NCBI GenBank assembly: GCA_902782505.1
Contig: CACZNO010000187.1
Location: 1-7,336 of the forward strand
Source of the DNA: an uncultured Erysipelotrichaceae bacterium
GTDB lineage: Bacteria; Bacillota_I; Bacilli_A; Erysipelotrichales; Erysipelotrichaceae
Length of the DNA stretch: 7,336 nucleotides
Direction: 5' to 3'
Numbering within the stretch: the stretch's first letter is position 1; every line of letters begins with the position of its first letter. Under the pieces are notes generated by a model. It did no database searches and was not told the origin of the DNA. It saw only the letters and a list, made by a program, of their open reading frames with translations. This document shows, one piece after another, positions 1-6,311 of the stretch. The position numbers and the translations under genes are program-made.

Positions 1-242
1 GCCGGCTGCAGATAGTTAACGGTCATGTTCTTTTCTTTCGCATACTTCTGGCAGCCTTCCCAAGTACCCTGGTTGAAGCCGCCGTCGTTGATGGTGCCTA
101 AGTCAGCCAGGAAGGCGATGTCGTAACCTGTTTCCTGCGGAGTCGGATCATCCGGTTTCGGATCCGGATCCTTCTTGCCGGAGCAAGCGGTCAGAGTTAA
201 CGCCATCGCGAGTGCTACAAGTAAAACTAAAACTTTTTTCAT
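1..242 (-). CDS. BMP/PnrA-type nucleoside-binding lipoprotein, N-terminal part
   Basis: This is the start of a secreted, lipid-anchored substrate-binding protein of the basic membrane protein (BMP, Med/PnrA) family. Characterised members bind purine or other nucleosides for an ABC importer. Only 80 codons are present; the frame is open to the left edge. Residues 1-20 form a lipoprotein signal peptide: MKK, a hydrophobic core, then lipobox LTAC with Cys20 as the lipidated residue. A charged Asp/Pro/Lys linker follows (about 22-37). The mature domain then begins with YDIAFLADLGTINDGGFNQGTWEG, given here as the motif ADLGTINDGGFNQGTWEG at about residues 45-62, which matches the family's typical D-x-G-T-I-x-D-x-x-F-N-Q start. 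The ATG at 242 follows AAGGAGG with 5 bases spacing. It lies 57 bp downstream of the phosphorylase gene, with no convincing terminator between, so it is probably in the same operon. The ATPase and permease genes would be expected beyond the left edge. Family is fairly certain; ligand is inferred. Confidence 0.85.
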   Translation of the reverse strand, partial: MKKVLVLLVALAMALTLTACSGKKDPDPKPDDPTPQETGYDIAFLADLGTINDGGFNQGTWEGCQKYAKEKNMTVNYLQP

Positions 243-299
243 ACTTTCCTCCTTGTGCGTATGTATATTTCAAGAGCCGTTTCCGCTCAAGAAACCCCT

Positions 300-1112
300 T
301 TAGACGGTGCGGTCGATTTCTTCCTTATCGCCCAAGCCGTCGATGATCTCGATCGCGCGCAGTGTGATCTTCGTCATCAGATCCACCTTCGCCGCGTAAT
401 CGTTCCTGTTCGAGGTGCCCATGCTGCCGTAGTTCTCGTAAAGATTTCCTCCCGTCAGCAATATTGTTCCCGCTCTCAAACCTCCTACTAATGATGATAC
501 CACAAACAACGCCGAACTTTCATTCTCTACGCAAAGAATTCCTGCGTCAGTCCATTTTTTTATGCGATTTTCGTATCCTTCATGCGCTCCGGGGCTTTCC
601 AGATAGAACGCGTCGTGGCTGCGGATGAGTCCGACATACGGTTTTACTCCGTATTCCCCTGCCGCCTTTCTTAACGCACATACGACGTCAACGTCCGCCA
701 CGGCGGGATATTCCGCGTCGATGTATTCCATGGACGTCCCTTCCCCGCGCACCGCACCGGTCGCAATTACGAAGGATCCTTCCGGAATACTCTTCTGCAA
801 AGACCCGCAGGTCCCCATGCGGATCAGGGTTTTCGCCCCGATCTGTTTTAATTCCTCCGCGCATACCGCCGTAGCCATGGCGCCCATTCCGGTGCTCATG
901 ACGGAAACCGGCACCCCGTGATAGGTTCCGGTATACGTCGGATTGCCGCGCGCCACGCTCACCAGACGACCGTCCAAAAAGTGCTTGGCGACCATTTCGC
1001 ACCGGGCCGGATCCGCCGGTAAAATCACATGTTTGCCGATATCGTTTTCATCCAGTCCGATATGCCACATCTTGCCGTCGGGCCGGGTCAGTTTCGCTGC
1101 CTTGTAGATCAT
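300..1112 (-). CDS. Nucleoside phosphorylase, uridine phosphorylase (Udp/DeoD) family
   Basis: A 270-residue cytoplasmic enzyme of the NP-I nucleoside phosphorylase family, which splits a nucleoside with phosphate into free base and ribose-1-phosphate. Resemblance to E. coli Udp runs through the chain. PADPAR at 32-37 corresponds to the phosphate-binding PGDPxR. RMGTCGS at 98-104 carries the expected phosphate-contacting Arg98 and Thr101. YPAVAD is at 135-140, SHDAFY at 165-170, and the ribose-binding element ENES at 196-199. Three points are odd. Ala33 stands for the usual Gly. Asn197 replaces the Met of the usual EME motif. The segment that supplies the uracil-recognising Gln and Arg in Udp (the QxR loop) is shortened here and lacks an obvious counterpart. 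Substrate therefore should not be assumed to be uridine; a purine or deaminated nucleoside is possible. Its ATG overlaps the stop of the upstream deaminase gene by 4 bp (ATGA), suggesting translational coupling. Confidence 0.88.
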   Translation of the reverse strand: MIYKAAKLTRPDGKMWHIGLDENDIGKHVILPADPARCEMVAKHFLDGRLVSVARGNPTYTGTYHGVPVSVMSTGMGAMATAVCAEELKQIGAKTLIRMGTCGSLQKSIPEGSFVIATGAVRGEGTSMEYIDAEYPAVADVDVVCALRKAAGEYGVKPYVGLIRSHDAFYLESPGAHEGYENRIKKWTDAGILCVENESSALFVVSSLVGGLRAGTILLTGGNLYENYGSMGTSNRNDYAAKVDLMTKITLRAIEIIDGLGDKEEIDRTV

Positions 1113-2446
1113 AGTCCCGCCTTTCGGATTTTGTCGTTGAGCTTACGTAAGAGTCTTTCCGACGTCTCGATGATTTTTCCTTCGTCGAACATTGTCAGGT
1201 GCTTGCCTCGCACCATGATCTTTCCCGCGGTAAACACGGTATCCACTGCGTGTCCGTCCCCGGCGTATAAAAGATTTCCGATCCTGTAATCCCGGTTGAC
1301 AAGGGAAAGATCATCCGTCATATCCACAATGATCAGATCCGCGAGGTTTCCTTCCTTGATTTCCCCCAAATCGGTGTATCCCAATGCCTTGGGGCCGTTT
1401 TTGGTCATCGCCTTGAAGACATATCCGGCGTCAAACACCGTCGGATCCAGCGTAACGCCTTTCTGCAGGTACGCGCCCATGCGTCCTTCGCGGATCATGT
1501 CGCGGGTGGAACTGGACGCTTCCCCGTCGCATCCGAAACAGACATTGATGCCTTTTTTCTGCATTGCCGCAAACGGTGCGATCCCGTCGGAGATCTTCAG
1601 ATTCGTATTCGGGCAATGAACCGGATTCGCGCCGGTTTCCTTAATGCGGTCCAGTTCCGCGTCCGAAAGCCAGATGTTGTGCGCCAGGACCGTTTTGGGT
1701 CCCAGAATACCGAATTGGTATAAAGCCTCCCCTTCGCCGGAAAGGTTGTACATACGGCGGACATCCTCGGTCTCTTTCCTGCCTTCCGCGAGATGGGTAT
1801 GGAAAATGATGCCTCTATGATCCGCAAACTGTTTCAGCGCCTGCACGAGTTTCTTCGAACATGCGGGCAATCCCGCCGGCGCGCAGGACGCTTCGATTAA
1901 GCCGTTGTTCTTTCCGTGCGCATGATCATAGACGTACTCGCTGCGGTACAAAGCCTCCTCGACGCTGATCAAGGGGGTCTTGTCGTTTTCCGCGATATCG
2001 GTGGTGCTGATGCCGATCACTGCACGGATCCCGGAATCCTCAAACGCCTTCAAAATCGGTGCGAAGTGAATCCAATCCGCCATTTCGTTGATCGTCGTCG
2101 TACCAAAGCGCAAGGACGAAAGGCATCCCAAAAGCGCCGAATAATACGCGGTCTCCTCGTCAAAAAGATCGCCGATCGAAAAAAGACGCACGAGCCAGTC
2201 GGTAATCGGATAATCGTCCATCGGGCCTTTTAAGAAGGTCTGCATCATATGCGTGTGCATATCCGCAAACGAAGGCATGACGAGTTTTCCGTTTACATCG
2301 ATGACTTCTGCGTCCGGATGTTCTGCGGGAAGAATTCTGTCGCGTATCAAAGCGATTCGCTCCCCGGTGATCAGAAGATCCTTCCGGGAAACGCCCAGAG
2401 TGTCAAAGTTCGCAATATCACAGTTTTTCAGAAGATAAGAGCTCAT
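1109..2446 (-). CDS. Amidohydrolase, SAH/MTA/adenosine deaminase-like
   Basis: A 445-residue metal-dependent amidohydrolase of the cytosine/adenosine/S-adenosylhomocysteine deaminase group (COG0402; TrzA/AtzA/MtaD-like). It has a small beta-sandwich at both ends and a TIM-barrel core. Metal and catalytic residues visible are His64 and His66 in MHTHM, His218 and Glu221 in HTHLAEG, His256 in LAHN, and Asp307 in GCDGEAS. NTNLKISDGIAP at 280-291 resembles the family's SNLKLxxGIAP segment. The sequence is closest in feel to the SAH/MTA deaminases, but GCDGEASSS departs from the usual GTDGAASNN, so the substrate is open; guanine or another aminated purine is possible. No signal peptide is seen, so it acts in the cytoplasm. 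The start ATG at 2446 follows AAGGAG at a suitable distance. It is the first gene of a leftward operon with a nucleoside phosphorylase and a nucleoside-binding lipoprotein, which supports deamination of a nucleoside before phosphorolysis. Class is certain; substrate is inferred. Confidence 0.88.
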   Translation of the reverse strand: MSSYLLKNCDIANFDTLGVSRKDLLITGERIALIRDRILPAEHPDAEVIDVNGKLVMPSFADMHTHMMQTFLKGPMDDYPITDWLVRLFSIGDLFDEETAYYSALLGCLSSLRFGTTTINEMADWIHFAPILKAFEDSGIRAVIGISTTDIAENDKTPLISVEEALYRSEYVYDHAHGKNNGLIEASCAPAGLPACSKKLVQALKQFADHRGIIFHTHLAEGRKETEDVRRMYNLSGEGEALYQFGILGPKTVLAHNIWLSDAELDRIKETGANPVHCPNTNLKISDGIAPFAAMQKKGINVCFGCDGEASSSTRDMIREGRMGAYLQKGVTLDPTVFDAGYVFKAMTKNGPKALGYTDLGEIKEGNLADLIIVDMTDDLSLVNRDYRIGNLLYAGDGHAVDTVFTAGKIMVRGKHLTMFDEGKIIETSERLLRKLNDKIRKAGL

Positions 2447-2490
2447 GTCTTCTCCTTGCCGCTTCGCGCGCGTACATCTTTAACGGTTTT

Positions 2491-2519
2491 ATTTTATCGC
2501 AAGGCCCGGTCTCTGACAA
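2491..2519 (-). promoter_or_regulatory. Sigma-A-type promoter of the nucleoside operon
   Basis: Read on the minus strand, TTGTCA (2519-2514) is followed by 17 bases and TAAAAT (2496-2491). Both hexamers differ from consensus by one base, and the spacing is ideal. Transcription would begin near 2484, giving a 5' leader of about 40 bases before the deaminase ATG at 2446. No structured leader is seen in that short stretch. Confidence 0.7.
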
Positions 2520-2553
2520 GCAATGACAACAATGAAAATCCTCGGCGGAAGTA

Positions 2554-2581
2554 TTGACTAATTCTTTCATTGATTTACAAT
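2554..2581 (+). promoter_or_regulatory. Sigma-A-type promoter of the T-box/trpXYZ operon
   Basis: TTGACT (2554-2559), a 16-base spacer and TACAAT (2576-2581) form a good housekeeping promoter. Transcription would start near 2588, just before the first helix of the T-box leader at 2600, which is where it should be. The -10 box lies inside an inverted repeat, TCATTG-N5-CAATGA (2567-2583). The -35 boxes of this and the divergent promoter are 34 bp apart. Confidence 0.7.
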
Positions 2582-2583
2582 GA
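2567..2583. repeat. Inverted repeat over the trp operon -10 box
   Basis: TCATTG and CAATGA flank ATTTA, a perfect 6-bp inverted repeat that covers the -10 hexamer at 2576-2581. CAATG also occurs at 2521 and 2530, between the two divergent promoters. It could be an operator, but in an AT-rich promoter such a short repeat may be chance. Confidence 0.3.
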
Positions 2584-2589
2584 TTTCAT

Positions 2590-2864
2590 CAACCGATGAC
2601 GAAGAGAAGTAACCGAATCCGGTTTATGCAAGAGAGCTGTACATCTGGTGAAAGTACGGTCATAAAGCGATCGGCGAATGGACTTCGGAGGGCGGCGCGA
2701 AAAGAAATGAGTAGCAGCCGACGGGGGTTCCCGCCCGTTATCACAAGGGAGCGCATAGAATTGTGCGTCAGAGTGGGCACGTTTTCGTGTCAAGCAAGGT
2801 GGCACCGCAGGAAAATCACATCCTGTCCCTGTAAGTTCAGTCTTTGGGGACGGGATTTTATTTT
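2590..2864 (+). ncRNA. T-box riboswitch leader, tRNA-Trp (UGG specifier)
   Basis: A transcriptional T-box leader that senses uncharged tRNA. Stem I can be folded by hand. Its lower helix is CGAAG 2600-2604 with CTTCG 2683-2687. The next is CCGA 2613-2616 with TCGG 2671-2674, leaving a specifier loop whose 5' side holds AGAAGTAA. Then come TTTATG 2623-2628 with CATAAA 2661-2666, an AAGAGAG bulge, and CTGTAC 2637-2642 with GTACGG 2654-2659 closing a GGTG-containing terminal loop. In the specifier loop the triplet directly before the conserved A and the lower helix is TGG (2679-2681), a Trp codon. Hairpins follow at 2720-2739, 2752-2767 and 2776-2791. The T-box proper, AAGGTGGCACCGC, is at 2796-2808. 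Its TGGC would pair with an NCCA tRNA end having G73, as bacterial tRNA-Trp does. GCAGGA 2807-2812 can pair with TCCTGT 2821-2826 as antiterminator, which excludes the terminator. The downstream genes are a predicted tryptophan importer, so three lines of evidence agree. Confidence 0.93.
2820..2864 (+). terminator. T-box conditional terminator
   Basis: ATCCTGTCCCT (2820-2830) and GGGGACGGGAT (2846-2856) pair over 11 positions, including two G-U pairs, with a 15-base loop. A U-rich run TTTTATTTT (2856-2864) follows. The 5' arm includes bases needed for the antiterminator helix (2821-2826), the usual mutually exclusive switch of T-box leaders. It should stop transcription ahead of trpX when tRNA-Trp is charged. 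Confidence 0.9.
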
Positions 2865-2865
2865 C

Positions 2866-2887
2866 TCCTCCCGCAAAGCGGAAAGGA
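2866..2887 (+). promoter_or_regulatory. trpX ribosome binding site within a possible hairpin
   Basis: The trpX Shine-Dalgarno is AAAGGA at 2882-2887, 7 bases before the ATG at 2895. Immediately upstream, TCCT (2866-2869) and CCGC (2871-2874) can pair with GCGG (2878-2881) and AGGA (2884-2887) across an AAA loop. This gives eight pairs with a small 1x2 internal loop, so the ribosome site could be partly masked. The site itself is clear; a regulatory role for the hairpin is inference. Confidence 0.5.
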
Positions 2888-2894
2888 AAAATGT

Positions 2895-3875
2895 ATGAAA
2901 AAAGTATTCGCAATTCTTCTGGCAGTCTCGCTTATGATCGGTCTTAGCGCATGCGGAAACAAGCCCGCGGAATCGAAACCGAAGATCGGCATCCTGCAGT
3001 TTGCGCCGCACGCATCCCTGGACGACTGTTACAACGGCATCCTCAAAGGCCTGGAATCCAAAGGCTTCACGAAGGACACCGCCGTTATCGAATTCGTCAA
3101 CGGCATGGGCGATTCCGAAACCAACCGTCTGGCAGCGGAAAACTTCGTCTCGCAGGGATTCAACATCATCATCGCGATCGCGACTCCTTCCGCCATGCCG
3201 GCCTACGCCGCCGCAAAGGACGCGAAGATCCCGGTCGTCTTCTCCGCGGTTTCCGACCCGGTCGGCGCGGGCTTGGTTCAGTCCCTGGAAAACCCGGGCA
3301 CCATCGCGACCGGCACCACCGACAACGTCAACTACGACGCGCAGTTACAGATGATCCGCGCGTTCCAGCCCGACGCCAAGCGCATCGGCATTCTCTACAC
3401 GACTTCGGAAGCCAACTCGATCACCCAGCTGGCGGAATATGAAAAACGCGCCGGCAATTACGGATTCGAAATCGTCTCCAAAGGCGTTACGGACGCGACG
3501 GAAATCGCCGCCGGCATCCAGGCGTTATTACAGGAAGGCGTCGACTGTATCAACAACCTCACCGACAACAACGTCGTCAACAATTTCAGCGTTGTGACCC
3601 AGGCCACCGATCCGTTAGGCATCCCGTGCTACGGAAGCGAGATCCAGCAGGTTGCGGAATACGGCTGTATCGCTTCGGAATCCCTGGACTATGTCGCATT
3701 AGGCGTCACCACCGGTGAGATGGCCGCGGAAATCTTAAACGGCAGAGATCCGGCGGGATATCCGGTCTCCGTCGTCAAGGATTCGTTCCCCTGTTATTCT
3801 TCGGCCAATCTGAACAAGCTGAATATTTCTTTACCCGATACGTACAAAAACGCAAAAGATACTTCCAAGGATTAG
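2895..3875 (+). CDS. trpX: TrpX-like tryptophan-binding lipoprotein of an ABC importer
   Basis: A 326-residue extracytoplasmic substrate-binding protein of the ABC_sub_bind family (PF04392, COG2984), predicted to capture L-tryptophan and deliver it to the permease. Residues 1-20 are a lipoprotein signal peptide with lipobox LSAC and Cys20 as anchor. The mature part starts with GILQFAPHASLDDCYNGILKGL-type sequence; the conserved core QFAPHASLDDCYNG begins about 37 residues in. Further family-like elements are the IAIATPSAMPAY and PVVFSAVSDPVGAGLV stretches of the first lobe. Size is normal. The ATG at 2895 is chosen because it opens the signal peptide and has an AAAGGA ribosome site. An in-frame TTG at 2844 lies within the terminator stem and can be dismissed, and an ATG at 2891 is out of frame. 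The gene sits directly behind a Trp-specific T-box and 3 bp ahead of the permease gene. The family alone would not fix the ligand; the T-box specifier does most of that work. Confidence 0.9.
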   Translation: MKKVFAILLAVSLMIGLSACGNKPAESKPKIGILQFAPHASLDDCYNGILKGLESKGFTKDTAVIEFVNGMGDSETNRLAAENFVSQGFNIIIAIATPSAMPAYAAAKDAKIPVVFSAVSDPVGAGLVQSLENPGTIATGTTDNVNYDAQLQMIRAFQPDAKRIGILYTTSEANSITQLAEYEKRAGNYGFEIVSKGVTDATEIAAGIQALLQEGVDCINNLTDNNVVNNFSVVTQATDPLGIPCYGSEIQQVAEYGCIASESLDYVALGVTTGEMAAEILNGRDPAGYPVSVVKDSFPCYSSANLNKLNISLPDTYKNAKDTSKD

Positions 3876-3878
3876 TTT

Positions 3879-4763
3879 ATGAATCTCGGCATACTTGAAA
3901 CGATATTACGCGAAGGCTTCATCTACGGCATTCTGGCGATGGGCGTCTATATCACCTACAAGATCCTGGATTTCCCGGATCTTTCGGTGGAAGGAACCTT
4001 TCCCCTCGGCGCGTGTCTTTGCGCGTCCTTAATCGCCGCGGGTGTTCCCGCCTGGATCGCGTTACTGTGCAGCTTATGCGCGGGAGCCATCGCCGGAATG
4101 ATCACCGGACTCTTACATGTCCGTCTGAAAATCAGCGACCTGCTGAGCGGGATCCTCGTCATGACCGCGTTATGGTCCGTCAACCTGATCGTGACCGGCG
4201 GAACAGCCATCAAACAGTTCTTCGGCCTGCCGACGATCTTTACCTCCCTTCCCGCATCCCTTTTACCGGAACGGATGGGATTCTCGCGGAAACTGTATGT
4301 CATCATCGTGCTGGTCCTTCTGATCAAGCTGGTCCTGGACTGGTTCCTGCAGACTAAATTGGGATTGATCCTGCGTGCGGAAGGTGACAACGATTCGTTC
4401 GTGACCGGACTCGGCGTGGATTCCGGCAAAATCCGGATCTTCGGTCTGTCGATCGGAAACGCCTTAGCCGCGTTATCCGGCGGAATCTTAGCCCAGGTCA
4501 GCGAAAACGCCGACATCAACATGGGCAAGGGCATCGTCGTACTGGCCTTGGCTTCCGTCATTCTGGGAAGCACTCTTCTGGGCAAGACAAAGCTGAAACC
4601 GACGACAATCGCCGTCGCGGGAGCCTTATTGTATAAGCTTTGTCTGCAGGTCGCGTTATTGCTGAAACTGCCCAGCAACTACCTCAAATTACTGATGGCA
4701 GTATTACTGACCGGCGCGATCTTATTAGACCGCGTAAAATCCCGGAAGGAGGCACGCTCATGA
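3879..4763 (+). CDS. trpY: TrpY-like tryptophan ABC importer permease
   Basis: A 294-residue integral membrane permease of the BPD_transp_2 family (COG4120), related to the branched-chain amino acid permeases. About eight or nine hydrophobic segments are visible, roughly at residues 12-30, 43-60, 62-80, 88-107, 138-155, 187-206, 217-235, 243-262 and 266-284. A polar loop at about 158-185, including LGLILRAEGDN, corresponds to the cytoplasmic coupling loop that contacts the ATPase. An early GMGVYITYKILDFPDLSVEG-like region, with core FPDLSVEGTFPLGA at 32-45, is characteristic of this transporter group. It probably works as a homodimer, since a single permease gene is present. AAGGA at 3867-3871 lies 7 bases before the ATG. 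It follows trpX after 3 bp and overlaps trpZ by 4 bp, so the three are surely one transcription unit under the T-box. Confidence 0.9.
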   Translation: MNLGILETILREGFIYGILAMGVYITYKILDFPDLSVEGTFPLGACLCASLIAAGVPAWIALLCSLCAGAIAGMITGLLHVRLKISDLLSGILVMTALWSVNLIVTGGTAIKQFFGLPTIFTSLPASLLPERMGFSRKLYVIIVLVLLIKLVLDWFLQTKLGLILRAEGDNDSFVTGLGVDSGKIRIFGLSIGNALAALSGGILAQVSENADINMGKGIVVLALASVILGSTLLGKTKLKPTTIAVAGALLYKLCLQVALLLKLPSNYLKLLMAVLLTGAILLDRVKSRKEARS

Positions 4764-5539
4764 GTTCTGTAAGACTCGAACATATTCATAAATCCTTCCA
4801 GCCCCGCACCGTCAGCGAAACCGTAGTCTTCAAAGATTTCAATCTGGAAATCGAAGACGGAACATTCGTCAGCGTGGTCGGATCCAACGGTTCCGGAAAA
4901 ACAACCATGCTCAACATGATCTGCGGCAATGTAGATCCCGACAGCGGAAAAATCTTCTTAGGCGATACGGATCTGACTCATCTTCCCGCCTATAAACGCA
5001 CCGCCCGTATCGGCCGAGTCTTCCAGGATCCCGCCAAAGGAACCTGCGCTTCCCTGACCGTTCTGGAAAACCTTGCCCTGGCCGACAACAAGGGACAGCC
5101 TTACGGATTCCGCCGCTCGATCGATGAAAAGCGAATGGATGTCTACCGTCATCAGCTTCAAAGACTCCATATGGGTCTGGAAGATAAACTCCACGTTCCG
5201 GTCGGCCATCTCTCCGGCGGACAGCGCCAGGCTCTGGCCTTATTGATCGCCACCAAGAGTCCTTTAGACCTTCTTGTGCTCGACGAGCACACCGCGGCGC
5301 TGGATCCCAAATCCGCCGAAACGGTCATGAAACTGACCGAAGAGATCGTCCGCAAGGAACAGGTCACCACGATTATGGTCACGCATAATCTGCGCTTCGC
5401 CGCGGAATACGGCGACCGTCTGGTCATGATGCACGAAGGAAAATCCGTCATTGATTCCCTCGGGCATGACAAATCCTCCTACAAAGTTTCCGATCTGCTG
5501 GATACCTTCAACCGTATCAGCATCGAATGCGGCAACTAG
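4760..5539 (+). CDS. trpZ: TrpZ-like tryptophan ABC importer ATPase
   Basis: A 259-residue cytoplasmic ATP-binding subunit (COG1101 type) that powers the importer. All ABC motifs are intact: Walker A GSNGSGKTT at 41-49, Q-loop Gln89 in VFQDP, signature LSGGQ at 151-155, Walker B LLVLDE at 171-176 with catalytic Glu176, D-loop ALDP at 180-183, and switch His209 in VTHN. The frame extends upstream to 4640, but the true start is the ATG at 4760. It has AAGGAGG at 4745-4751 with 8 bases spacing, the protein then begins like other ABC ATPases (SSVRLEHIHKSF), and it overlaps the permease stop as ATGA. It is the last gene of the operon; a strong terminator begins 20 bp after the stop. Confidence 0.93.
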   Translation: MSSVRLEHIHKSFQPRTVSETVVFKDFNLEIEDGTFVSVVGSNGSGKTTMLNMICGNVDPDSGKIFLGDTDLTHLPAYKRTARIGRVFQDPAKGTCASLTVLENLALADNKGQPYGFRRSIDEKRMDVYRHQLQRLHMGLEDKLHVPVGHLSGGQRQALALLIATKSPLDLLVLDEHTAALDPKSAETVMKLTEEIVRKEQVTTIMVTHNLRFAAEYGDRLVMMHEGKSVIDSLGHDKSSYKVSDLLDTFNRISIECGN

Positions 5540-5558
5540 CCATATTTTCCTCCTTAGC

Positions 5559-5591
5559 GGTCCGGTTTCCTTTTATGAAGCCGGACCTTTT
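5559..5591 (+). terminator. Intrinsic terminator of trpXYZ
   Basis: GGTCCGGTTTC (5559-5569) pairs with GAAGCCGGACC (5577-5587) over 11 positions with one G-U pair. The loop is seven bases and TTTTCTTGTTTT follows. It ends the plus-strand operon 20 bp after the trpZ stop. Confidence 0.9.
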
Positions 5592-5603
5592 CTTGTTTTC
5601 CGG

Positions 5604-5647
5604 ACAAAAGAAAAAGACGGTCATGCGTGTATGCGATGCCGTCTTTT
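5604..5647 (-). terminator. Intrinsic terminator of the flavodoxin operon
   Basis: On the minus strand AAAAGACGG (5647-5639) pairs with CCGTCTTTT (5620-5612) over nine positions, followed by a U-rich tail TTTTTCTTTTG. It sits just beyond the flavodoxin stop at 5651, in the 111-bp gap between the converging operons. The A-rich 5' arm would also let it act weakly on plus-strand transcripts. Confidence 0.85.
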
Positions 5648-5650
5648 CGG

Positions 5651-6292
5651 TTATTTCAAAGAGTCGATCCAGGCTTTCAGGTCCGCTTCCGATACGTTGC
5701 CGCCGAACCGTCTTCCTTCCAGCCAGTTCCCGCTTCCCGCGATTTGCGCGAGATTCTGTCCGCTCTTTCCGATCGGACTGCTGCCGGAGGTACAGAACGG
5801 AATCACCGTGACGCCCGTAAAATCGTAAGCTTCCGCAAAGGTATCCATGATCCGCGGTTCTTCTCCCCACCAGATCGGGAATCCGACGTAGATCCGGGTA
5901 TATCCGTCCAGGCTGATTGTTTCACTGCCGATTGCCGGACGGGCGGATTTATCGTTCTGTTCGTACGTGGTGCGGCTTTGGTTATCGTGCCAGTCAAGAT
6001 CCGCGTCGGTGTAAGGTTCCTTTGCCTTGATCTCGTAAAGATCCGCCTCTTCGATCGCCGCAATTTTATCCGCGACTTTTTTGGTCGTACCGGTTGCGGA
6101 GAACACGACGACTAATACTTTCTCCTCGGTTTTGGTTTCACCGGATTCTTTTTCGCCGTCTTCGGTCTTGTCCGGCGTTGTTTCTCCGGTCTCGTCCCGG
6201 TTATCCTCCGGGGTCTTGGGGGTGTTGTTCCGGCAAGCACCCAAGCCGCACACCAGACATACTGTCAGGAATACTGTCCAAATCTTTTTCAT
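5651..6292 (-). CDS. Flavodoxin-like lipoprotein
   Basis: A 213-residue protein made of a lipoprotein signal peptide (residues 1-20, lipobox LGAC, Cys20), a very acidic Thr/Glu/Asp/Lys linker (about 21-57), and a flavodoxin fold (about 58-213, Flavodoxin_4 type). The FMN phosphate loop is SATGTT at 65-70. FPIWWGEEP at 138-146 and CTSGSSPIG at 167-175 match the isoalloxazine-contacting loops of that family. It should be anchored outside the cell membrane and carry FMN, giving an electron-transfer or reductase role; partner and substrate are not shown. The ATG at 6292 has GAGGAG at 5 bases spacing. It lies 19 bp downstream of the cupin fusion gene, so it is co-transcribed, and a terminator follows its stop. 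Fold and export are well supported; function is not. Confidence 0.88.
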   Translation of the reverse strand: MKKIWTVFLTVCLVCGLGACRNNTPKTPEDNRDETGETTPDKTEDGEKESGETKTEEKVLVVVFSATGTTKKVADKIAAIEEADLYEIKAKEPYTDADLDWHDNQSRTTYEQNDKSARPAIGSETISLDGYTRIYVGFPIWWGEEPRIMDTFAEAYDFTGVTVIPFCTSGSSPIGKSGQNLAQIAGSGNWLEGRRFGGNVSEADLKAWIDSLK

Positions 6293-6311
6293 ATTCTCTC
6301 CTCTTCATTTT

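Noticed and set aside
243..299. Terminator between the phosphorylase and the BMP lipoprotein genes
   Set aside because: Only a 4-bp stem (GAGC/GCTC) without a U-run is present, so the genes are taken as co-transcribed.
2844..2894. In-frame TTG at 2844 as start of trpX, adding 17 residues
   Set aside because: It lies in the terminator loop and stem, has no ribosome site, and would bury the signal peptide. The ATG at 2895 has a good site and starts MKK.
2596..2898. Open frames through the leader on either strand, possible leader peptide
   Set aside because: The stretch is accounted for base by base as T-box helices, and no ribosome site or family resemblance supports a peptide.
3956..4678. 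Long antisense open frame (240 codons) opposite the permease gene
   Set aside because: It mirrors the codon pattern of trpY, has no recognisable domain and lacks a credible ribosome site.
4640..4759. Upstream extension of the trpZ frame
   Set aside because: It would overlap 120 bp of trpY; the ATG at 4760 has AAGGAGG and the standard 4-bp overlap.
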